The notes under the pieces: generated by a model
Databases searched by the model: none
Told to the model about the DNA's origin: nothing
The model's input: the letters and a program-made list of their open reading frames with translations, nothing else
Made by a program: the position numbers and the translations under genes
Shown here: piece after piece, positions 60,351 through 64,000 of the stretch
Layout of the letters: every line of letters begins with the position of its first letter
How positions within the stretch are numbered: position 1 is the stretch's first letter
From: Maritalea sp049801075
GTDB taxonomy: Bacteria; Pseudomonadota; Alphaproteobacteria; Rhizobiales; Devosiaceae
Assembly: GCF_049801075.1 (NCBI RefSeq)
Contig: NZ_JBNAGG010000001.1
Location: 1,116,001 to 1,180,000 of the forward strand
Length of the DNA: 64,000 nucleotides
Direction: 5' to 3'

Positions 60351-61784
60351 CTATTCGGCCATTCGCGCCTTTGCTGTGTAGGCAAAGTCCTTTTGAAACG
60401 GATAGCATGGGCTTTGGCGATGTTTATTGACCAAACGCTCAATGTCTTGGTTCACCGCGCCATCGGTCAAGGCCATCAGATTTGGGTTGGCAATTTTTGA
60501 CATATCGGCTGAGATATAGCCGCATTTAATGGCGATCATCTTTTCTTCTGCCACGTCCAAACCAAGCGCCGCCACATCAGATGGCTCATGGAATGTTTGC
60601 CGTTTTTCGTTCAATACCGCGCGCACGCCGCCAATTTCCACCAGCGCCAATCGCTGGCCATTGGCCAGTTCTGCCCGCCGCAAAATTGTGGCATCCCCCT
60701 CAATGGTTGGGGAGTTTAGCGTGTCTAACTCGGCACCAATGCTCATATGCACTTTCGCATCCAAATCCGCGTCAAAGGCTTGGGCCACCGCTTTTGGCGC
60801 GCAAATGCCGATCACCAGCAAATCTTTCATCTCGCGAGAGATGGCTTCTTTCAACACATCCACACGGTCGCCGACGCCACCGCCACCGGGATTGTCACCG
60901 CTGTCGCAAATCACAATCGGGCCAGTTTCGATTTTTGATGCCGCGTCCAATGTTTCTGCCAACGGAGCCGCTGGCACGCCAAACGCAAAGTCTTCCCGTG
61001 CATCGAAATAGGATTGGGCAATATCTTCCGCCGCTTTTTTGATTGCCGCATCGTCATAGCCGCACACAACGGCTGCGGCGGTGCCGCGGGCCACATCGGC
61101 CCACACATAGCCAACCATCAAAGATGCGTCCAAAACGCCTTTGCGTTTGTCGATTTCCCACAATTGGGCGTAGAGCGATTTCGCTGGCTCATCGACCGTG
61201 CTGGTCTTTTCGCCCGGCAACAAAACAGGGATTGGTGCCCAGCAGACTTTCGGACGTTTGCCCGTTTTCAACGCATCGACCAAATAAAGGAATGCACGTT
61301 CAAAGGTCTCATAGGTATCGATATGTGGCGCGTGGCGGAATGCGGTGAAAATGTCGAGTTGATCGATCACTTTCTGGGTCACATTGCCATGCAAATCATA
61401 GCTTGAGGAAATGATCACCTCGTCGCCCACCCGCTGGCGGATCGCTTCGAGAAAATCACCTTCCGCATCTTCCATGCCAGTCACGTGCACCGCGCCATGC
61501 ATGGCGAGATAGACCCCATCTAGGGGGCCTTCAGCCAAGGCCGCGTCCAGCGCGGCCAAGGTTTGTGCTTTAAATTCATCATAAGTTTTCGCCGCCACAG
61601 GCCCGCCGGGCGTTGCCCGCGCGTAAAACAAGGGCGCAATGTCCACGCCTTCATGGTCCAGAAATTTGAACAGTTCATGCTTGAGCACATCGGCGCCGAG
61701 CATGATGTTAAAGTTCTCTTTGGTCTGTTCCACACTGGTGTATGTGCTGCACTCTGTGTGCAAGCCTGCAACGGCAATTCTCAT
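60351..61784 (-). CDS. M81-family metallopeptidase (MlrC-like)
   Basis: The 477-residue protein has the M81/DUF1485 marks: AVAGLHTECSTYT at the N-terminus (family members usually show His-Glu-Thr-Asn), a large beta domain with YLAMHGAV, SYDLHGNVT and FRHAPHIDTYET, and DSGDNPGGGGVGD before residue 310. MlrC degrades microcystin products, but environmental relatives act on unknown peptides. It lies 42 bp after the GH20 gene and is probably cotranscribed with it. Sequence suggests a metal site; activity is not proven. Confidence 0.87.
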   Translation of the reverse strand: MRIAVAGLHTECSTYTSVEQTKENFNIMLGADVLKHELFKFLDHEGVDIAPLFYARATPGGPVAAKTYDEFKAQTLAALDAALAEGPLDGVYLAMHGAVHVTGMEDAEGDFLEAIRQRVGDEVIISSSYDLHGNVTQKVIDQLDIFTAFRHAPHIDTYETFERAFLYLVDALKTGKRPKVCWAPIPVLLPGEKTSTVDEPAKSLYAQLWEIDKRKGVLDASLMVGYVWADVARGTAAAVVCGYDDAAIKKAAEDIAQSYFDAREDFAFGVPAAPLAETLDAASKIETGPIVICDSGDNPGGGGVGDRVDVLKEAISREMKDLLVIGICAPKAVAQAFDADLDAKVHMSIGAELDTLNSPTIEGDATILRRAELANGQRLALVEIGGVRAVLNEKRQTFHEPSDVAALGLDVAEEKMIAIKCGYISADMSKIANPNLMALTDGAVNQDIERLVNKHRQSPCYPFQKDFAYTAKARMAE

Positions 61785-61826
61785 TATGATGTCCCTATTC
61801 TCTTGAAGGGTTTTAATTGGGGAGGA

Positions 61827-63749
61827 TTATAGACGTGGCAGCATTTTGCATTGTGCAGCAAAACGTGGCCAGTCCTTATTCTCCTTTTCCGTCCACCCTG
61901 CTTCAGCAATTGCATTTAAGCGGGGGAAAACTTGATGGTTGAACACTTGACGCGAAATCAAATGCTCTGACCAGATACAAGCTTGAACGCCCTTCAAACG
62001 ACCTTTCAAATGGTCTGGGAATTCACCAGCAGCTTCATAGGTGTAAGTTTTTTCTGGTGAGGCATAGCCCGCCCAAAATGCACCTGATTCCTGCCAAACT
62101 GGCGATTGTGCCATGTCGAGATAATAGGCTTGGCCGGGTGTCATCACCACGTCATAGCCCTGCTCGGCAAGCTCCAAGCCAACCTCTGGCTTTTGCCATG
62201 CGAACAACAAAGTACCGCCTTCTTTGTCGATACCGCCGCCGTGAGATACTTCATCCCAACCGCCGACAATTTTGCCTTTTTTGCGGATGGTTTTTTGTAC
62301 CTTGCCGAGGAAGTGCGCCTGCAATTGCATCGTGCCATTCAAGCGCTCTTCGTTCATCACCTTTTCTGCAGCCGGTGATTGCAGCCAAGAGTTCTCATCC
62401 ACTTCATCGCCGCCCACATGGATATATTTGGACGGGAACAGGTCTGAAATTTCTTCCATCACTGTTTCGATGAATTTGTACGTGGCTGGAATGCCCGGGT
62501 TGATGGCATTGTTTGGGTAGCCTTGGATCGAGCGGTAATTGTCATCTGGCTCTTCAGGGTCGCGCAACTCAGGATAAGCTGCCAACACGGCGTTACAGTG
62601 ACCCGGAATATCCAATTCTGGCATAATCTCAACATTGAGCGCCTGCCCGTGAATGATCAATTCCTTGATTTCTTCCTGGGTGTAGAAGCCGCCTGTTGAT
62701 TCATGACCTGCACCCAATTGTGCGGGCATGGCGTGGCCTTCGCCCATCACAGCCCCATCTTTGGTGAGGTTTGGATAGCCTTTAATTTCCACGCGCCAGC
62801 CTTCATCGTCAGACAAGTGCCAGTGGAATTTGTTCAGCTTGTTCCACGCCAAAATGTCGATGAAACGTTCAACTGCATCTGTTGGGTAGAATTGACGAGA
62901 CACGTCCAAATGAGACCCGCGCCATTCATAGCGTGGGGCATCTTTGATTTCGCCTGATGTTGGGAATTTGAACTTGGTCGGCTCAGCTTTTGCCCCGTCC
63001 ATCATGTGCGACAGGGTGATCAAACCATAGTTCAAACCAGCTTTGTCACCATAGGTCAAAACAACTTCGTCTTTGGCAAACGAAAGCTCATAGGCTTCGC
63101 TGGCCAAAGCGGCGTTGTTCACCAAAGTCAATTTGCGACCGCCGGGCACATTTGTCAGGCGCAAACGGTCTGGCAATTCGTGCTTCAGGCGCTTGGCCAA
63201 TGCAGCCACGTTGTTGATCGCGCGCTTCTCGTCAGCGCTTGTGCCTTCGGCAGCGCACAGCACCACTGGTGGCGTATCAAAATCACTGACGGCAACATGG
63301 TTTGGCCATGGCACCACAGCAATTGGGTCAGTCAATTTACCTTCTGGGACAAGATTGCCGGCAAACTCACTTGGGCGACCTTCAATTTGCAAATCGCCTG
63401 CGTCCACATCCACATGCGACCCGTCCTCAAGGGTCACATAACCAGATTTTGGCCCGTCCATACGGTGTTGGGCATTGCTGGTCAGGTTTTGAACGGTGAA
63501 TTCCCAAGTCTCGCCATCAGCCACAACAATATTGTCGAGCGGATCAAACTGGTGGAAATTGGCAAAGCGTTTCACAAAAGTGGCATTTTCCACTTCAACG
63601 TCAGCTTTTACACGCATCAAACCTGTGTAGGACAATCGAAAATTTTTCAGGTCTGCGCCAGAAAGGTTCGTCAGCGCCAGCTTCATCTTCGCTGGCTCCT
63701 CCCCGCGGTCCACCCATGTGGCCTCAAGACGGAATTTTGGCGTTGACAT
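61827..63749 (-). CDS. beta-N-acetylhexosaminidase, GH20
   Basis: This 640-residue enzyme removes terminal beta-linked GlcNAc or GalNAc from chitin or glycan fragments. A carbohydrate-binding-like beta domain (about 1-130) and the GH20b domain (about 150-270) precede the catalytic barrel with the substrate-assisted pair D448-E449 in HVGGDEVDENSW and WHLSDDEGWRVEIKGYP. No signal peptide is visible, so it may be cytoplasmic and act on imported chitooligosaccharides. It follows the SDR gene by 47 bp. Confidence 0.92.
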   Translation of the reverse strand: MSTPKFRLEATWVDRGEEPAKMKLALTNLSGADLKNFRLSYTGLMRVKADVEVENATFVKRFANFHQFDPLDNIVVADGETWEFTVQNLTSNAQHRMDGPKSGYVTLEDGSHVDVDAGDLQIEGRPSEFAGNLVPEGKLTDPIAVVPWPNHVAVSDFDTPPVVLCAAEGTSADEKRAINNVAALAKRLKHELPDRLRLTNVPGGRKLTLVNNAALASEAYELSFAKDEVVLTYGDKAGLNYGLITLSHMMDGAKAEPTKFKFPTSGEIKDAPRYEWRGSHLDVSRQFYPTDAVERFIDILAWNKLNKFHWHLSDDEGWRVEIKGYPNLTKDGAVMGEGHAMPAQLGAGHESTGGFYTQEEIKELIIHGQALNVEIMPELDIPGHCNAVLAAYPELRDPEEPDDNYRSIQGYPNNAINPGIPATYKFIETVMEEISDLFPSKYIHVGGDEVDENSWLQSPAAEKVMNEERLNGTMQLQAHFLGKVQKTIRKKGKIVGGWDEVSHGGGIDKEGGTLLFAWQKPEVGLELAEQGYDVVMTPGQAYYLDMAQSPVWQESGAFWAGYASPEKTYTYEAAGEFPDHLKGRLKGVQACIWSEHLISRQVFNHQVFPRLNAIAEAGWTEKENKDWPRFAAQCKMLPRL

Positions 63750-63796
63750 AATATGTTCCTCTTAAATCTTAGGGACGGAAATCGACAGGATTTCCT

Positions 63797-64000
63797 CTAA
63801 TAGTCTTCTGATTGTGCAAAGGTGCCGGCCAATTCCGCCTGCCCTGCAGTTAGCCCGCAATCCACAGGCAGACAGGCGCCTGAAATTGCAGCCGCAGCTG
63901 GAGACGAAATAAAGCTCACCACATTTGCGATGTCGACAGGGTCGGCAACACGCTGCAAGGGATACCAGCGTTTTGCATCCTCAAATACTTGAGGATTTTT
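63797..64000 (-). CDS. SDR-family oxidoreductase, 3' end
   Basis: A partial minus-strand frame enters at the right edge and ends at a TAG (63797-63799), giving 67 residues. The C-terminal region RVADPVDIANVVSFISSPAA then ISGACLPVDCGLTAG is typical of short-chain dehydrogenases. The N-terminal cofactor and catalytic region is outside the window. It would head the SDR-GH20-M81 operon. Confidence 0.85.
   Translation of the reverse strand, partial: KNPQVFEDAKRWYPLQRVADPVDIANVVSFISSPAAAAISGACLPVDCGLTAGQAELAGTFAQSEDY

Noticed and set aside
63006..63746. 246-codon plus-strand open frame
   Set aside because: Antisense to the GH20 gene; no start signal or domain and biased composition.
1..64000. CRISPR arrays, insertion sequences, prophage, integrases, toxin-antitoxin pairs and rRNA genes
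   Set aside because: Looked for and not seen. No regularly spaced repeats, transposase or integrase motifs or rRNA-like sequence were found by reading.

Overview
The window reads as an ordinary stretch of chromosome from an alphaproteobacterium, most likely of the order Hyphomicrobiales (Rhizobiales). The supporting signs are a tRNA-His with no encoded G-1, a short HisG paired with HisZ, a perfect CIRCE element in front of groESL, an alpha-type CTTGAC-N17-CTATCT promoter, a TTAA-N7-TTAA (CtrA-like) site in front of a chemoreceptor, a CheY/CheZ-like pair, an Irr-like box and a Sinorhizobium-style aglEFGAK alpha-glucoside locus. A marine Devosiaceae/Maritalea-like host would fit, but that placement is an inference. 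I saw no rRNA genes, CRISPR array, insertion sequence, prophage or integrase. Coding density is high and many genes overlap by 1-4 bases.

Layout: 1-13.7 kb holds ribF, a cheY-cheZ pair, a HAD phosphatase, a degenerate EAL membrane protein, a sigma-54 activator, a GNAT acetyltransferase, a two-gene glycosyltransferase operon (GT2-GtrA and GT39), groESL, and a soluble globin-coupled chemoreceptor. 13.7-22.6 kb holds a TSUP permease, DoxX, the hisS-hisZ-hisG operon, tag, a response regulator, an L,D-transpeptidase, a TadG-like von Willebrand protein and tRNA-His. 22.8-25.7 kb is one large PAS-type histidine-kinase-like protein that has lost its phospho-acceptor histidine.

25.9-33.6 kb carries two transporters: an iron(III) binding protein and permease without an ATPase gene, preceded by an Irr-box-like sequence, and a complete peptide-type ABC operon (SBP, two permeases, one fused double ATPase). 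33.7-36.9 kb holds a hemerythrin protein, ArsC, a MOSC protein and a Cys-rich MarR regulator that shares a nested palindrome with a divergent exported protein. 36.95-46.9 kb is the alpha-glucoside regulon: aglK and aglA, divergent aglR, then (after an SH3/crystallin-like exported protein and a DMT permease) aglG-aglF-aglE. The same CCAAAACGTTTTGG palindrome lies upstream of aglA/aglR and upstream of aglE, so one LacI-family repressor probably controls both halves.

47.2-64 kb holds a RecD-like helicase, fsa-mrp, a Cys-cluster protein, a TetR-MBL-MBL operon, an aromatic/aspartate aminotransferase, an FG-GAP protein, an M20 amidohydrolase, an arsR-SRPBCC-small membrane protein operon with two matched operators, a permease/dehydrogenase/P-loop kinase operon, and an SDR-GH20-M81 operon cut by the right edge.

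I found no clear multi-gene system that is plainly new. The best candidates for follow-up are the pseudo-histidine kinase (22780-25698), the MarR regulator with a four-Cys tail and nested operator (35502-36109), the twin ArsR operators (57792-57839), the Irr-like box with an ATPase-less iron transporter (25784-28610), and the hairpin over the TadG-like start (20610-20652).
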